Assembly (NCBI RefSeq): GCF_011683915.1
Contig: NZ_JAAQPH010000002.1
Coordinates: 124,001-188,000, forward strand
Direction of reading: 5' to 3'
Length of the DNA stretch: 64,000 nt
DNA from: Pelagibius litoralis
GTDB taxonomy: Bacteria; Pseudomonadota; Alphaproteobacteria; Kiloniellales; Kiloniellaceae
Shown here: in pieces, positions 52,984-62,695 of the stretch
Position numbering within the stretch: position 1 is the stretch's first letter
How the letters are laid out: every line of letters begins with the position of its first letter
Translations under genes and position numbers: made by a program
Notes under the pieces: generated by a model
What the model was told of the DNA's origin: nothing
Seen by the model: the letters and a program-made list of their open reading frames with translations, nothing else
The model's database searches: none

Positions 52984-53837
52984 CCACGGTGACGGGAGCC
53001 ACAGAAGACAAGAAGATGCCTTTGCTCGATCATCTGATCGAGCTGCGCCAGCGCATGCTGTGGAGCGTTGGCTCTCTCCTGCTGATGTTTCTGGTCTGCT
53101 TTTTCTTTGCCGAGTACGTCTTCGATTTTCTGGCGCAGCCGCTGGCCGATGTGCTGCTGGACGGGCGCGAGGACAGCCGCCCGCCGCGGCTCATCTTCAC
53201 CAACCTGACCGAGGTCTTCTTCACCTATGTAAAGGTGGCCTTCTTTGCGGCAGCCTTCATCTGCTGTCCGATTTTCCTGGTACAGCTCTGGCTGTTCGTG
53301 GCGCCGGGCCTCTACAAGCACGAGAAGTCGGCCTTCGCGCCTTTCCTGGCCGCAACGCCGGTGCTCTTCTTCGTCGGTGGCTCGCTGGTCTACTTCATCA
53401 TCTTTCCCTTGGTGGTGGAGTTCTTCATCGCTTTCGAGACGACCGGCGGCAACGGCAACCTGCCGATCGAGTTGGAACAGCGGGTGTCCGAGTACTTCTC
53501 GCTGATGATGAAGCTGATCTTCGCCTTCGGGCTCTGCTTTCAGTTGCCGGTGATCATGACCCTGCTGGCGCGGGTCGGCCTGGCCACCTCCAAGGGCATG
53601 GCGGCCAAGCGCAAGTACGCCATCGTCGGTGTTTTCATCTTTGCGGCTATCTTCACGCCGCCCGATCCGATCAGTCAGCTCAGCCTGGCGATCCCTATCA
53701 TCATCCTCTATGAGATCTCGATCTACATGGCCAAGATCGTCGAGAAGAGGCGTCCGAAAGACGAGTACGACGACCTGGATGACGACGCTGACGAGGATGG
53801 CGGGGAAGAGGACGGCACGACCCCGGCTAAGACCTAG
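52980..53837 (+). CDS. tatC: Twin-arginine translocase subunit TatC
   Basis: The 285-residue six-helix Tat core protein recognises the twin-arginine signal. Signatures are MPLLDHLIELRQRMLW at the N-terminus, the FTNLTEVFFTYVKVAFF loop, and ALFV-type helices. FGLCFQLPVIM and FTPPDPISQLSLAIP are also present. The C-terminal 35 residues are strongly acidic (DDLDDDADEDGGEED), an echo of the acidic tail on ScpB three genes upstream. Complete. Confidence 0.96.
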   Translation: MTTVTGATEDKKMPLLDHLIELRQRMLWSVGSLLLMFLVCFFFAEYVFDFLAQPLADVLLDGREDSRPPRLIFTNLTEVFFTYVKVAFFAAAFICCPIFLVQLWLFVAPGLYKHEKSAFAPFLAATPVLFFVGGSLVYFIIFPLVVEFFIAFETTGGNGNLPIELEQRVSEYFSLMMKLIFAFGLCFQLPVIMTLLARVGLATSKGMAAKRKYAIVGVFIFAAIFTPPDPISQLSLAIPIIILYEISIYMAKIVEKRRPKDEYDDLDDDADEDGGEEDGTTPAKT

Positions 53838-54091
53838 CAGCGCTCGGCGGCGGCCTTGCGGTGAATAAAGGCCGGAACGGGCCGTCTTCACAGATCACTT
53901 CAGCTTTGGCGAAATAATCGAATCGGGCGAAGGGCTTCGGCCCGAAGGCTGCTTTTCGCCCTCAAGCCGGGGCGGCGGCAGGATGTCATTTGTTGGGCGA
54001 ATCGGGCCAGTCCGTCGTGGACAGGCCCCGCGGGGGGACCGTATAAGTCCTTCGATTCGCTCAGCAACAGACCCGATTCGTAAGACCGACC

Positions 54092-55369
54092 ATGTTGGAC
54101 ATCAAATGGATTCGCGAAGAGCCCCAGGCCTTCGATGCCGCGCTGAAACGCCGTGGCCTCGAACCCCTGGCCGACGCGGTTCTCGCCCTCGACGCCAGGC
54201 ATCGCGAAATACAGGCCGAACTGCAGGCCATCCAGACCCGGCGCAACGAGTCCTCCAAGGCGATCGGTGAGGCCAAGCGCAAGGGCGAAGACGCGGCCGG
54301 GCTGATGGAAGAGGTCTCCGGCCTTAAGCAGAAAATGGCTGACGCCGAGGAAACCGAGCGCAGGTTCGGCGCGGAGCTGACCGAGCTGTTGAGCGGTATT
54401 CCCAACCCGCCCCTGGCCGAAATACCCGACGGGCCGGACGAGACAGCCAATGTCTGCCTGCGCGAGCATCTGGCGCCGACCGAGTTTGCCTTCGAGCCGA
54501 AGGAACACTACGAGCTGGGTGAGGCGCTCGGCTTTCTCGACTTCGAAGCCGCGGCCAAGCTTTCAGGCTCCCGCTTCGTCGTCATGCGCGGCCAGATCGC
54601 GCGTCTGCACCGCGCACTGGCGCAGTTCATGATCGACCTGCACACGACAGAGCATGGCTATGAGGAAGTCGCCCCGCCGTTGCTGGTGCGCGACCACGTG
54701 CTCTATGGCACCGGACAGTTGCCGAAGTTCGAGGAGGACCAGTTCCGCACCACCAGCGACCACTGGCTGATCCCGACGGCGGAGGTGCCGCTGACCAATC
54801 TGGTGGCCGGGGAAATTCTGGAGGCGGAAGCGCTGCCGCTGCGGGTGACGGCTCTGACGCCCTGTTTTCGATCGGAGGCCGGCTCGGCCGGCCGCGATAC
54901 CCGGGGCATGCTGCGCCAGCACCAGTTTGAAAAGGTCGAGATGGTCTCGATCGCCAAGCCGGAAGAATCGCTTCAGGAACTGGAGCGGATGGTCGGCTGC
55001 GCCGAGGAGGTGCTGAAGCGCCTGGGGCTGCCCTATCGGGTGATGGTGCTGTCGGCCGGCGATATCGGGTTTGGCGCGGCCAAGACCTATGATGTGGAAG
55101 TCTGGCTGCCCGGTCAGAAGGCTTATCGCGAAATCTCCAGCTGCTCCAACTGCGGCGACTTCCAGGCGCGCCGCATGAAGGCGCGTTATCGTCCCACGGG
55201 CGAGAAGGGGACGCGCTTCGTGCACAGCCTGAACGGCTCCGGCGTGGCGGTGGGGCGTTGCCTCATCGCGGTGATGGAGAACTATCAACAAGGCAACGGC
55301 ACCATTGTCGTGCCCGAGGTGCTGCGCCCCTACATGGGCGGGCTGGAGATTATCGGCGATCATGGCTAA
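54092..55369 (+). CDS. serS: Seryl-tRNA synthetase
   Basis: The 425-residue class II synthetase starts with an N-terminal long coiled-coil arm (about residues 28-100). Motif 2 is [19 protein letters not shown] and motif 3 is [29 protein letters not shown] is the TxE serine-binding loop. The tail of the gene overlaps surE by eight bases (ATG 55362 lies inside serS). The order tatABC-serS-surE-pcm-nlpD is characteristic of alphaproteobacteria. Confidence 0.97.
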   Translation: MLDIKWIREEPQAFDAALKRRGLEPLADAVLALDARHREIQAELQAIQTRRNESSKAIGEAKRKGEDAAGLMEEVSGLKQKMADAEETERRFGAELTELLSGIPNPPLAEIPDGPDETANVCLREHLAPTEFAFEPKEHYELGEALGFLDFEAAAKLSGSRFVVMRGQIARLHRALAQFMIDLHTTEHGYEEVAPPLLVRDHVLYGTGQLPKFEEDQFRTTSDHWLIPTAEVPLTNLVAGEILEAEALPLRVTALTPCFRSEAGSAGRDTRGMLRQHQFEKVEMVSIAKPEESLQELERMVGCAEEVLKRLGLPYRVMVLSAGDIGFGAAKTYDVEVWLPGQKAYREISSCSNCGDFQARRMKARYRPTGEKGTRFVHSLNGSGVAVGRCLIAVMENYQQGNGTIVVPEVLRPYMGGLEIIGDHG

Positions 55370-56144
55370 AGGCCCCCTGAACCTTAAGAAGGCCCGCATT
55401 CTCGTTACCAATGACGACGGCATCCATGCGCCGGGCCTGAAGGTTCTGGAGAAGCTTGCCAAGACGCTGAGCGACGATGTCTGGGTGGTGGCGCCGGAGA
55501 GCGAGCAGTCGGCGACCAGTCATTCCCTGACGCTGCGCCGGCCCCTGCGGGAGCGGCGCCTGGGCGCCAAGCGCTTCTCGGTCGACGGCACCCCGACCGA
55601 CTGTGTGCTGGTGGCGCATCATCGTATCCTGGCCGACAGGCTGCCGGACCTGGTGCTCTCGGGTATCAACGATGGCGGCAACCTGGCCGAGGACGTCACT
55701 TATTCGGGCACCGTCGCCGCCACGATGGAGGCCGCCTTGCTGGGGATACCGGCCATCGCCTTTTCCCAGCAGCGCCCGGCGGAGGGGCAGACCCGCTGGA
55801 AGGTGCCGGAGGCTTTCCTGCCGGACATCGTGCGCCGCCTGGCGCCGATGGTCTGGCCAAAGGATCTGCTGGTCAACGTGAATTTCCCCGCTGTCGCGCC
55901 GGAGGCGGTGACCGGCATCGAGATCTGCCGGCAGGGCCGCCGCGACGAAGGCTCCGCGGTGACCGAGGGTTTTGATCCCTCCGGTCGGCGCTTTCTCTGG
56001 ATCGGCGGCTACCAGCTCGACACGTCTTCGGAGAAGGACAGCGACCTGGCGGTGACCGCCCGCGGCGGCATCTCGGTAACGCCGCTGCACCTGGACCTGA
56101 CCCATCGGGCGACCATGAAGAAAATGAAGGGGCTCTTCGACTGA
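55362..56144 (+). CDS. surE: 5'/3'-nucleotidase SurE
   Basis: The 260-residue stationary-phase survival phosphatase hydrolyses nucleoside 5'- and 3'-monophosphates. The metal site is NDDG (Asn17-Asp18-Asp19) in [28 protein letters not shown] and [20 protein letters not shown] are further signatures. ATG 55362 is supported by the short overlap with serS. The stop overlaps pcm as TGATG. The surE-pcm-nlpD trio is also found in enterobacteria, where rpoS follows; no rpoS is present here. Confidence 0.96.
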   Translation: MAKGPLNLKKARILVTNDDGIHAPGLKVLEKLAKTLSDDVWVVAPESEQSATSHSLTLRRPLRERRLGAKRFSVDGTPTDCVLVAHHRILADRLPDLVLSGINDGGNLAEDVTYSGTVAATMEAALLGIPAIAFSQQRPAEGQTRWKVPEAFLPDIVRRLAPMVWPKDLLVNVNFPAVAPEAVTGIEICRQGRRDEGSAVTEGFDPSGRRFLWIGGYQLDTSSEKDSDLAVTARGGISVTPLHLDLTHRATMKKMKGLFD

Positions 56145-56815
56145 TGGTGGCCTCGCGGAAGATACGTTTGATCATGGAGCTGCGCCGGGCCGGCATTGCC
56201 GATACCGCCGTGCTCTCTGCGATCGAACGCATTCCGCGTGAGGCTTTTACGCCCGATAGCTTCCGCCACCAGGCCTATGAGAACCTGGCGATCCCCATCG
56301 GACAGGGCCAGACCCTCAGCCGGCCCCAGGTCGTGGCCCAGATGACCCAGGCGCTGCAGGCCAGCCGGCGTACGAAGGTGCTTGAGGTCGGCACCGGCTC
56401 CGGCTACCAGGCGGCGGTGCTCTCGAAGCTCTGCCGGCGGGTCTACACCGTGGAGCGTTTCAAGGAGCTGCGGGCCTCTGCCGAACTTCGGTTTACCGAA
56501 CTGCGGCTGCACAACATCACCACGCGCCATGGCGACGGCTGGAAGGGCTGGCCGGAGCAGGCGCCCTTCGATCGTATCATGGTGACGGCAGCTGCCGCCG
56601 ACGTCCCCGCCGTACTGGTCGATCAACTGGCCGAGGGCGGGCAGATGGTCTTGCCGGTGGGCCGCACATCGCATGATCAGGCGTTACTGCGCCTGAGACG
56701 TGAGGCGGGCGGCATCGTTGAGGAGCATCTGGCCGATGTCCGCTTCGTGCCCCTGGTCGAAGGGGTGCCGGATGACGAAGCCTATTTTGCCCAACGGGGC
56801 GGGAGGCTGGCATGA
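56144..56815 (+). CDS. pcm: Protein-L-isoaspartate(D-aspartate) O-methyltransferase
   Basis: The 223-residue canonical repair enzyme uses SAM to methylate isoaspartyl residues. Motifs are IPIGQGQTLSRPQVVAQM and motif I EVGTGSGYQAAVL (Gly83-Gly87). VYTVERFKEL and FDRIMVTAAAADVP complete the set. It overlaps surE (TGATG) and the nlpD-like gene (ATGA, 56812). Compare the divergent paralogue at 29521. Confidence 0.95.
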   Translation: MVASRKIRLIMELRRAGIADTAVLSAIERIPREAFTPDSFRHQAYENLAIPIGQGQTLSRPQVVAQMTQALQASRRTKVLEVGTGSGYQAAVLSKLCRRVYTVERFKELRASAELRFTELRLHNITTRHGDGWKGWPEQAPFDRIMVTAAAADVPAVLVDQLAEGGQMVLPVGRTSHDQALLRLRREAGGIVEEHLADVRFVPLVEGVPDDEAYFAQRGGRLA

Positions 56816-58089
56816 AGCCGCGTTCGCTTCTAGTTCTCGGGTCCCTGGCAGTATTGCTGTCCGGTTGTCTGGCGACGCCGGTCTACCGCGACGCCAACTA
56901 CCAGACGCCGAGGGACCCCCCGCAACTGCCCCAGCGCAAGCCGCCGCCGCCGGAAAATTTCGCCGCTTGGGGTGACGTTGTCGAGACGGCGGCCGCGCCG
57001 GTTTCAGACTTCAGGCCGTCCGGCGACAACGTGACGGTCGAGTCTTTGGCGCCGCTTGGCGAGCCGCAGCCGGTGCAGCAAGCCAGCATACAGCAGGCCC
57101 AGATACAACAGGCGGCACCCCGGCAGGCTCAGCTTCAGCCGGCATCGCAAGTTGCTGCAATTCCGGCCGACGGCCGCTATGTGGTGGCCAAGGGGGACAG
57201 TCTCTACGGCATCGCCCGGCGGTTCGGATTGCCGATCCGGGCGGTGATCGATGCCAACGGCCTTCAGCCGCCTTACCAGCTGACGCTCGGCCAGACCCTG
57301 ACCGTTCCTCAGGCGCAGATCCACGAAGTGGCGCCCGGCGACACCATCTTCAATATCGCGCGCCGCTATGACGTCGATCGCAGCGAGCTGGTTCGCCTGA
57401 ACGGCATAGAGGCGCCCTATACCATCCCGCTCGGCCAGAAACTCATCTTGCCGCAATCGGGCGGCTCAGCCGGTGCCACAGCCGTAGCGACGGCACCACA
57501 GGCGCGGCCGGTGACAAAGGGCGCCGCCGGCAAAACGGCGCCGACAGCCTCTGCACCTCAAACAGCCGCTGTGCCCAAACCGCCGGCCGCCAGACCGACA
57601 GCCCCCGGGGCAACGGTTGCCGAGCCGGTGGTCGCTAGGCCGGGGCCCATCGGCAAGCCGCCGCCGAGGACCAAGTCGACCTTTCTCTGGCCCGTGCAGG
57701 GACCGGTGCTGTCCTCTTACGGCGGCAAGAAAAGCGGCGAGCACAACGACGGCATCAACATCGCCGCGCCGCGCGGCACGCCGGTAAGGGCCGCAGAGAA
57801 CGGGGTCATCGCCTACGCGGGCGAGGAGCTGAAGGGATTTGGCAAACTGCTTTTGATCAAGCACGCCGACGGTTGGATCACCGCCTACGCCCACAACGAA
57901 CGGCTGCTGGTCGTGCAGGGTGACGTGGTGAAGCGTGGCCAGACCATCGCCCGCGTCGGCTCCAGCGGCTCGGTCGACCGGCCGCAGCTGCATTTTGAGG
58001 TGCGCCGCGGCACCCGCGCGGTGAATCCGGAGACCATGATGGGGCCGCGCCCGGCCACAGCCGCCAAGCCGGCCGCCGCGACCAACTAA
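56812..58089 (+). CDS. nlpD: NlpD-like lipoprotein with two LysM domains and a degenerate LytM (M23) domain
   Basis: The 425-residue protein has lipobox LLSGC with lipidated Cys19. A Gln/Pro-rich spacer leads to LysM 1 (about 122-166, VVAKGDSLYGIARRFGLP) and LysM 2 (about 170-215, EVAPGDTIFNIARRYDV). A Pro/Ala linker and the LytM domain (about 290-405) follow. The M23 zinc motif HxxxD reads HNDGIN (His311), and the second motif HxH reads QLH (Gln392, His394), so a key histidine is missing. It is probably a non-catalytic amidase activator like NlpD, EnvC or DipM, acting at cell division. Confidence 0.92.
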   Translation: MKPRSLLVLGSLAVLLSGCLATPVYRDANYQTPRDPPQLPQRKPPPPENFAAWGDVVETAAAPVSDFRPSGDNVTVESLAPLGEPQPVQQASIQQAQIQQAAPRQAQLQPASQVAAIPADGRYVVAKGDSLYGIARRFGLPIRAVIDANGLQPPYQLTLGQTLTVPQAQIHEVAPGDTIFNIARRYDVDRSELVRLNGIEAPYTIPLGQKLILPQSGGSAGATAVATAPQARPVTKGAAGKTAPTASAPQTAAVPKPPAARPTAPGATVAEPVVARPGPIGKPPPRTKSTFLWPVQGPVLSSYGGKKSGEHNDGINIAAPRGTPVRAAENGVIAYAGEELKGFGKLLLIKHADGWITAYAHNERLLVVQGDVVKRGQTIARVGSSGSVDRPQLHFEVRRGTRAVNPETMMGPRPATAAKPAAATN

Positions 58090-58189
58090 GCAACCATATT
58101 TCGACCGGCGCCAAACTGCCCGCTCTGGCCTTCATACGTCTTTTGCGGCAATGCTCTTGGCCAAGCAAGACAACGTCAGGAGAGAGACC

Positions 58190-58516
58190 GTGTACGTCGT
58201 AATCTTTGAGGTCCGGCCCAAGGAAGGCCGCAAGGGCGACTATCTGGATGTTGCGGCGTCGCTGCGCAGCGAACTGGAGCAGATCGACGGATTCATTTCC
58301 GTTGAGCGTTTCGCCAGCCTGACCGACGAGGGCAAGATCCTGTCGCTGTCTTTCTGGCGCGACGAGGAAGCCCTGATCCGCTGGCGCGAGCAGGAGGACC
58401 ACCAAGCCGCGCAGGGCAGGGGACGGTATGAAATCTTCCAGGACTACCGGCTGCGTATTGCCTCGGTCGTGCGCGACTACGGGATGAACGAGCGCACCGA
58501 AGCGCCGCAGCCCTGA
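58190..58516 (+). CDS. Antibiotic biosynthesis monooxygenase (ABM)-domain protein
   Basis: The 108-residue dimeric ferredoxin-like fold protein starts at GTG 58190 with AGGAGAGAG upstream; TTG- or ATG-started longer frames begin at 58151. ABM signatures are VIFEVRPKEGRKGDYL, IDGFISVERFASL, LSLSFWRDEEALIRWRE and YEIFQDYRLRIA. Members range from quinone monooxygenases to haem-degrading enzymes and many have unknown function. It ends just before a large palindromic repeat, convergent with the DUF815 gene. Confidence 0.85.
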   Translation: MYVVIFEVRPKEGRKGDYLDVAASLRSELEQIDGFISVERFASLTDEGKILSLSFWRDEEALIRWREQEDHQAAQGRGRYEIFQDYRLRIASVVRDYGMNERTEAPQP

Positions 58517-58526
58517 GCCCCCACGC

Positions 58527-58614
58527 ATGCTTCGAGACGGATCTTCGATCCTTCTCAGCATGAGGACGATAAAGACCTCACCCTGAGGAGGCGCGTTCGC
58601 GCCGTCTCGAAGGG
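58527..58614. repeat. Large imperfect palindrome (alphaproteobacterial REP-like element)
   Basis: Two 39-base arms (58527-58565 and 58576-58614) are inverted repeats of each other, separated by 10 bases. The arms share CTTCGAGACGG, with CTCAG and a TGAGG end. This resembles the intergenic CTTCGAGACGGCG...CTCAGGATGAGG palindromes scattered through many alphaproteobacterial genomes. It lies between the convergent ABM and DUF815 genes, where it could also act as a two-way terminator or mRNA stabiliser. No second copy was noticed in the window. Confidence 0.85.
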
Positions 58615-58626
58615 CGGCCCGCCGGA

Positions 58627-59505
58627 TCAATCCTCCAGGCGCTTGCCCAGGCGGCCCGCGAGATCCTGGATGTACTGCCAGGCGACCCGGCCGGAGCGGC
58701 CGCCGCGGGTGACACCCCATTCCTTGGCCTCGGCGCGGAGCTGTTCTTTCGGGATTGCCAGCCCGTAGCGCTCGGCATAGCCCTCGATCATCGCGAAATA
58801 GGTATCCTGGTCGCAGTTATGGAAGCCGAGCCAGAGGCCGAAGCGGTCGGAGAGGCTGACCTTTTCCTCCACCGCCTCTGAGGCATGGATTGCCGTGGAG
58901 CGCTCATTCTCGATCATGTCCCGGGGCATCAGGTGGCGGCGGTTGGAGGTGGCGTAGAAGATCACGTTGCCCGGACGGCCTTCGATGCCGCCTTCCAGAA
59001 CCGCCTTCAGGGACTTGTAGCTGGCATCCTCGCCGTCGAAGCTGAGGTCGTCGCAGAACAGGACGCAGGGGCGCTCCGTCAGGCGCAGCAGCTGCAGCAG
59101 GCGGGGCAGGCTGGGGATATCTTCGCGGTGAATCTCCACCAGAACAAGGCGCTGCTCCTCCGGCCGTGCGGCGTTTACCCGGGCGTGGACGGCCTTCACA
59201 AGGGAGCTTTTTCCCATGCCCCGGGACCCCCAGAGCAGCGCGTTGTTGGCGGGCAGGCCCTCGGCGAAGCGCCGGGTATTCTCAAACAATGTCTCCGCCT
59301 GGCGCTCTATCCCTTGCAGAAGGGCCAGGTCGACCCGATTTATGTGCAACACCGGCTCCAGCCGACCGTTTTCCGGGTGCCAGATGAAGCCGTCTGCAGA
59401 CCCCAGGTCGAGCTCAAAAGAAGGGCTGGGGGCGATTCGTTCCAAAGCCTCAGCGATGCGCTGGAGAAGCGGGGTGAGGTTTGCACTGTCGGGATTGTTC
59501 ATCAA
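58627..59505 (-). CDS. DUF815-family AAA ATPase
   Basis: The 292-residue AAA-type ATPase has Walker A GSRGMGKSS (residues 93-101) and Walker B VLFCDDLSFDG. The sensor-1 region is VIFYATSNRRHLMPRD, a DUF815 hallmark, and the lid has GGRSGRVAWQYIQDLAGRL. The function is unknown; the placement next to yajC-secDF is frequent in alphaproteobacteria. The start is ATG 59505 (ATG 59502 is next). It is divergent from yajC. Confidence 0.88.
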   Translation of the reverse strand: MMNNPDSANLTPLLQRIAEALERIAPSPSFELDLGSADGFIWHPENGRLEPVLHINRVDLALLQGIERQAETLFENTRRFAEGLPANNALLWGSRGMGKSSLVKAVHARVNAARPEEQRLVLVEIHREDIPSLPRLLQLLRLTERPCVLFCDDLSFDGEDASYKSLKAVLEGGIEGRPGNVIFYATSNRRHLMPRDMIENERSTAIHASEAVEEKVSLSDRFGLWLGFHNCDQDTYFAMIEGYAERYGLAIPKEQLRAEAKEWGVTRGGRSGRVAWQYIQDLAGRLGKRLED

Positions 59506-59613
59506 TGCTCCAAAGAACAGCGGCCAAGAGGTTGAATTTTAGCGTAAAACCTAAAGCCTGTGCTCTGTCGGGTCAATCCTGGCGTGGCCCGTCGAAAACG
59601 CTTCCAGGTAACG

Positions 59614-59641
59614 TTGCAATTCGCGCGCTGACGGTTATAGT
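59614..59641 (+). promoter_or_regulatory. Probable sigma-70-type promoter of yajC-secDF
   Basis: TTGCAA (59614-59619) and TATAGT (59636-59641) are separated by 16 bases and lie about 35 bases before ATG 59676. Each hexamer is close to consensus. There is no other candidate between the divergent DUF815 and yajC genes that fits as well. Confidence 0.65.
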
Positions 59642-59675
59642 CCGGCGTTCTGACTGCTCCGAAAAGGTCTAAATT

Positions 59676-60107
59676 ATGCTGATTTCGCCGGCCTACGCGC
59701 AGGCTTCAGGTGGGGGTGCCGATCTCTTCACATCCTTCCTGCCCATCATTCTTATCTTCGTCGTCTTTTATTTCCTGCTGATCCGTCCGCAGCAAAAGAA
59801 GGTGAAGATGCACCGTGATATGGTGCAGTCCCTGCGCCGTGGCGACAAGGTGGTCACCGGCGGCGGGCTGATCGGCACGGTCACCAAGGTGCTGAGCGAT
59901 ACCGAAGTGCAACTGGAACTGGCCGAAGGCGTGCGTGTGCGGGCGATGCGCTCCACCATCCAGGACGTCATGAGCCGGACCGAAGCGGCGCCGGGTAAAG
60001 GTTCTGCGCCGGCGCCTGCCAACGACGGCGGTGGCGGACCGAAAGGCTTGGGCGGTCTCTTGGGCGGCCTCTTGGGCGGCTCCAGAAAGCCGAACGACAA
60101 ATCCTGA
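59676..60107 (+). CDS. yajC: Preprotein translocase subunit YajC
   Basis: The 143-residue single-span protein is part of the SecDF-YajC complex. The helix (FLPIILIFVVFYFLLIRPQQ) ends in the conserved RPQQKKVKMH. The cytoplasmic domain follows, with LRRGDKVVTGGGLIGTVTKV and VRVRAMRSTIQDV. The tail is Gly/Pro/Lys-rich and extends beyond the usual 110 residues. It is first of yajC-secD-secF. Confidence 0.95.
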   Translation: MLISPAYAQASGGGADLFTSFLPIILIFVVFYFLLIRPQQKKVKMHRDMVQSLRRGDKVVTGGGLIGTVTKVLSDTEVQLELAEGVRVRAMRSTIQDVMSRTEAAPGKGSAPAPANDGGGGPKGLGGLLGGLLGGSRKPNDKS

Positions 60108-60142
60108 CCGCACGCGAGCGTCTTTAGAGAGCGACAACCGCC

Positions 60143-61705
60143 ATGGTCCATTTTCCGCGCTGGCAAGTCATCCTGGTCATTCTGATCGTGGTGCTTGGCT
60201 TTACCTATGCTTCGCCCAACCTGCTGGGCAGCAAGCAGGCCGAAGACCTGCCGGGCTGGGTACCGCACCAGCAGGTGAATCTGGGCCTGGACCTGCGCGG
60301 CGGGTCTTACCTGCTGATCGAGGTCGACCTGCCGACGGCATTCGAGGAGTCTCGCGAAAACCTCAGCGGCGAACTGCGCAGCGCCCTGACGCAGCGCGGC
60401 ATTGCCGGATCCGAATGGGGACGTTTCGGACAGGCGGCGGGATTCACCCTCCAAAATCCCGATGATTCCGGCCGGGCGCGCCAGGCCATTCGCGAGATCG
60501 TCGGTCCCAATCTGGAAATCGATGTCAACGACGGCGCGGTCTTCCGCGTCACCTACTCGGAGCAGGACATTCGCGAGCGGTCCACCGCCATCGTCAATCA
60601 GGCGATCGAGGTGATCCGCCGCCGCATCGACGAGACGGGTACCAAGGAACCGACGATCCAGCGTCACGGCGAAGACCGTATCCTGATCCAGCTTCCGGGG
60701 GTCGACGACCCCGAGCGGATCAAGGCGCTGATCGGCCAGACCGCCGTTTTGAGCTTTCGGTTCGTTCACGAGAACTTTGCGACCGGCGGGCGCCTGCCGC
60801 CGTCTGTCAAACTGTTGCCGGCGGACAACCCGGGGCCCGGCGAGCCTGAGTCCTATCCGGTCAGCAAGCGTGTGATGGTCAGCGGCGACCGCCTGGTGGA
60901 TGCGCAGGCAACCTTCCAGGATGGCCTGCCGGTGGTCAGTTTCAGTTTCGACACCCTGGGCGCCAAGCGCTTCGGCGACGCGACCACTGACAACGTCAAT
61001 CGGCTTTTCGCCATCGTGCTCGACGAAAAGGTGATCTCGGCACCGGTGATCCGCGAGCCGATCCTGGGGGGACGGGGCGTCATCTCCGGAACCTTCACGG
61101 TGCAGGAAGCGCAGGATCTGGCCTTGCTGTTGCGGGCGGGCGCTCTGCCGGCACCCTTGAGCTATCTGGAAGAACGCACCGTCGGCCCCGGACTGGGCGC
61201 CGACTCAATTCTTGCCGGCGAGATCGCGGCGGTGCTGGGGCTGACTTTCGTCGTGGTCTTCATGGCCGTCATCTATGGCCTCTTCGGAATGATGGCCAGC
61301 GTTGCCCTGCTGGTGAACCTCATTCTCCTGCTGGCGGCCCTGTCGGTCCTCCAGGCAACCCTGACGCTGCCGGGCATTGCGGGCATTGTCCTGACCATCG
61401 GTATGGCGGTGGATGCCAACGTGCTGATCTTCGAACGCATACGCGAAGAGATGCGTAACGGGCGCGGGCCGGTAACGGCGGTCGATGCCGGTTACCGTCG
61501 GGCTTTCTCTACGATCATGGACTCCAACCTGACGACCTTGATTGCGGCATCGCTGCTGTTCCATTTCGGCTCCGGGCCCATTAAGGGTTTCGCGGTGACC
61601 CTGGCACTCGGCCTTATTACCTCGATGTTCTCGGCGATCATGTTGACCCGTGGCCTGGTCGTCCTGTGGCTGCGCCAGCGCAAGCCCCAGGCTCTGGCGA
61701 TCTAG
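60143..61705 (+). CDS. secD: Protein translocase subunit SecD
   Basis: The 520-residue RND-family membrane protein uses the proton gradient to help complete protein export. It has one N-terminal helix and a large periplasmic P1 domain (GLDLRGGSYLLIEVD, RIDETGTKEPTIQRHGEDRI). Five C-terminal helices follow, with the conserved VGPGLGADSI, GMAVDANVLIFERIREEM and TTLIAA motifs. It is full length. secF follows after 14 bases. Confidence 0.97.
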   Translation: MVHFPRWQVILVILIVVLGFTYASPNLLGSKQAEDLPGWVPHQQVNLGLDLRGGSYLLIEVDLPTAFEESRENLSGELRSALTQRGIAGSEWGRFGQAAGFTLQNPDDSGRARQAIREIVGPNLEIDVNDGAVFRVTYSEQDIRERSTAIVNQAIEVIRRRIDETGTKEPTIQRHGEDRILIQLPGVDDPERIKALIGQTAVLSFRFVHENFATGGRLPPSVKLLPADNPGPGEPESYPVSKRVMVSGDRLVDAQATFQDGLPVVSFSFDTLGAKRFGDATTDNVNRLFAIVLDEKVISAPVIREPILGGRGVISGTFTVQEAQDLALLLRAGALPAPLSYLEERTVGPGLGADSILAGEIAAVLGLTFVVVFMAVIYGLFGMMASVALLVNLILLLAALSVLQATLTLPGIAGIVLTIGMAVDANVLIFERIREEMRNGRGPVTAVDAGYRRAFSTIMDSNLTTLIAASLLFHFGSGPIKGFAVTLALGLITSMFSAIMLTRGLVVLWLRQRKPQALAI

Positions 61706-61719
61706 GAAGGCAACGTTCG

Positions 61720-62661
61720 ATGGCACTTATCCGAAGCCTTCCGCTGGAATACGGCATCAATTTCATCGGCCGGCGCGGCCTGTTTCTGGCCTTCTCGGCC
61801 TTCTTGATGCTGGGTTCGATCGGGCTCTTTTTCACCCAGGGTCTGAACTTCGGGGTCGATTTCCGCGGGGGTATCCTGATGGAGCTCCGCACCGAGGGCC
61901 CCGCCGATCTGAAGGCGCTGCGTGAGCGGGTATCCGGCCTGGGGTTGGGCGAGGTAACCCTGCAGGAATTCGGCGAGCCAACCGATGTTTTGATTAATAT
62001 CGAGCGTCAGGAGGGCGCGGAAGACGAGCAGATCAAGGCGATCCAACTGGTCCGCGAAGCCTTCGGCGAGGGTGTCGAGATCCGGCGCCAGGAGTTTGTC
62101 GGCCCCAAGGTCGGCGGCGAGTTGAAACAGGCCGGCATGCTGGCCACTGTCCTGGCGTTGCTGGGCATCGGCCTCTACATCTGGTTCCGCTTCGAATGGC
62201 ACTTCAGCCTGGCCGCGCTGATTGCGCTGGCACACGACGTGGTCGCGACGATTGGTTTCTATGCGCTGACCCAGATCGAGTTCAACCTGGCGACCCTGGC
62301 GGCGGTGCTCACCATTGCCGGTTATTCGATCAACGACACCGTGGTGATTTTCGACCGGGTGCGCGAGACCCTGCGCAAGTACAAGAAGCTGCCCCTGGGC
62401 CAGGTGTTGAACCGTTCGATCAACCTGACCCTGTCGCGCACGGTGCTGACCTCCGTGACGACCCTCTTGGCCCTGGGCGCGCTGTTCTTCTTTGGCGGCG
62501 AGGTGATCCGTGGTTTCACCGCCGGATTGATCTGGGGCGTGGTGATCGGCACCTATTCGTCGGTCGGCCTGGCGGTCCCGGTTCTGACCTTCATGAAGTT
62601 GCGCCGCGGCGGTGAGGAAGACGACGCCGAAGCCAAAGGCACGCCGGCCAAGGCCTCTTAA
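61720..62661 (+). CDS. secF: Protein translocase subunit SecF
   Basis: The 313-residue partner of SecD starts at ATG 61720; the frame from 61666 overlaps secD. It has NFGVDFRGGILMELR in the periplasmic region. The conserved membrane segments are YSINDTVVIFDRVRE and LTSVTTLLALGALFFFGGE. Six helices are expected. The tail is short and charged. It ends the sec operon or continues into the Mth938 gene 35 bases downstream. Confidence 0.97.
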   Translation: MALIRSLPLEYGINFIGRRGLFLAFSAFLMLGSIGLFFTQGLNFGVDFRGGILMELRTEGPADLKALRERVSGLGLGEVTLQEFGEPTDVLINIERQEGAEDEQIKAIQLVREAFGEGVEIRRQEFVGPKVGGELKQAGMLATVLALLGIGLYIWFRFEWHFSLAALIALAHDVVATIGFYALTQIEFNLATLAAVLTIAGYSINDTVVIFDRVRETLRKYKKLPLGQVLNRSINLTLSRTVLTSVTTLLALGALFFFGGEVIRGFTAGLIWGVVIGTYSSVGLAVPVLTFMKLRRGGEEDDAEAKGTPAKAS

Positions 62662-62695
62662 GTAAGCTGCCTTCACCAATCCAAAGGCTACGCCC

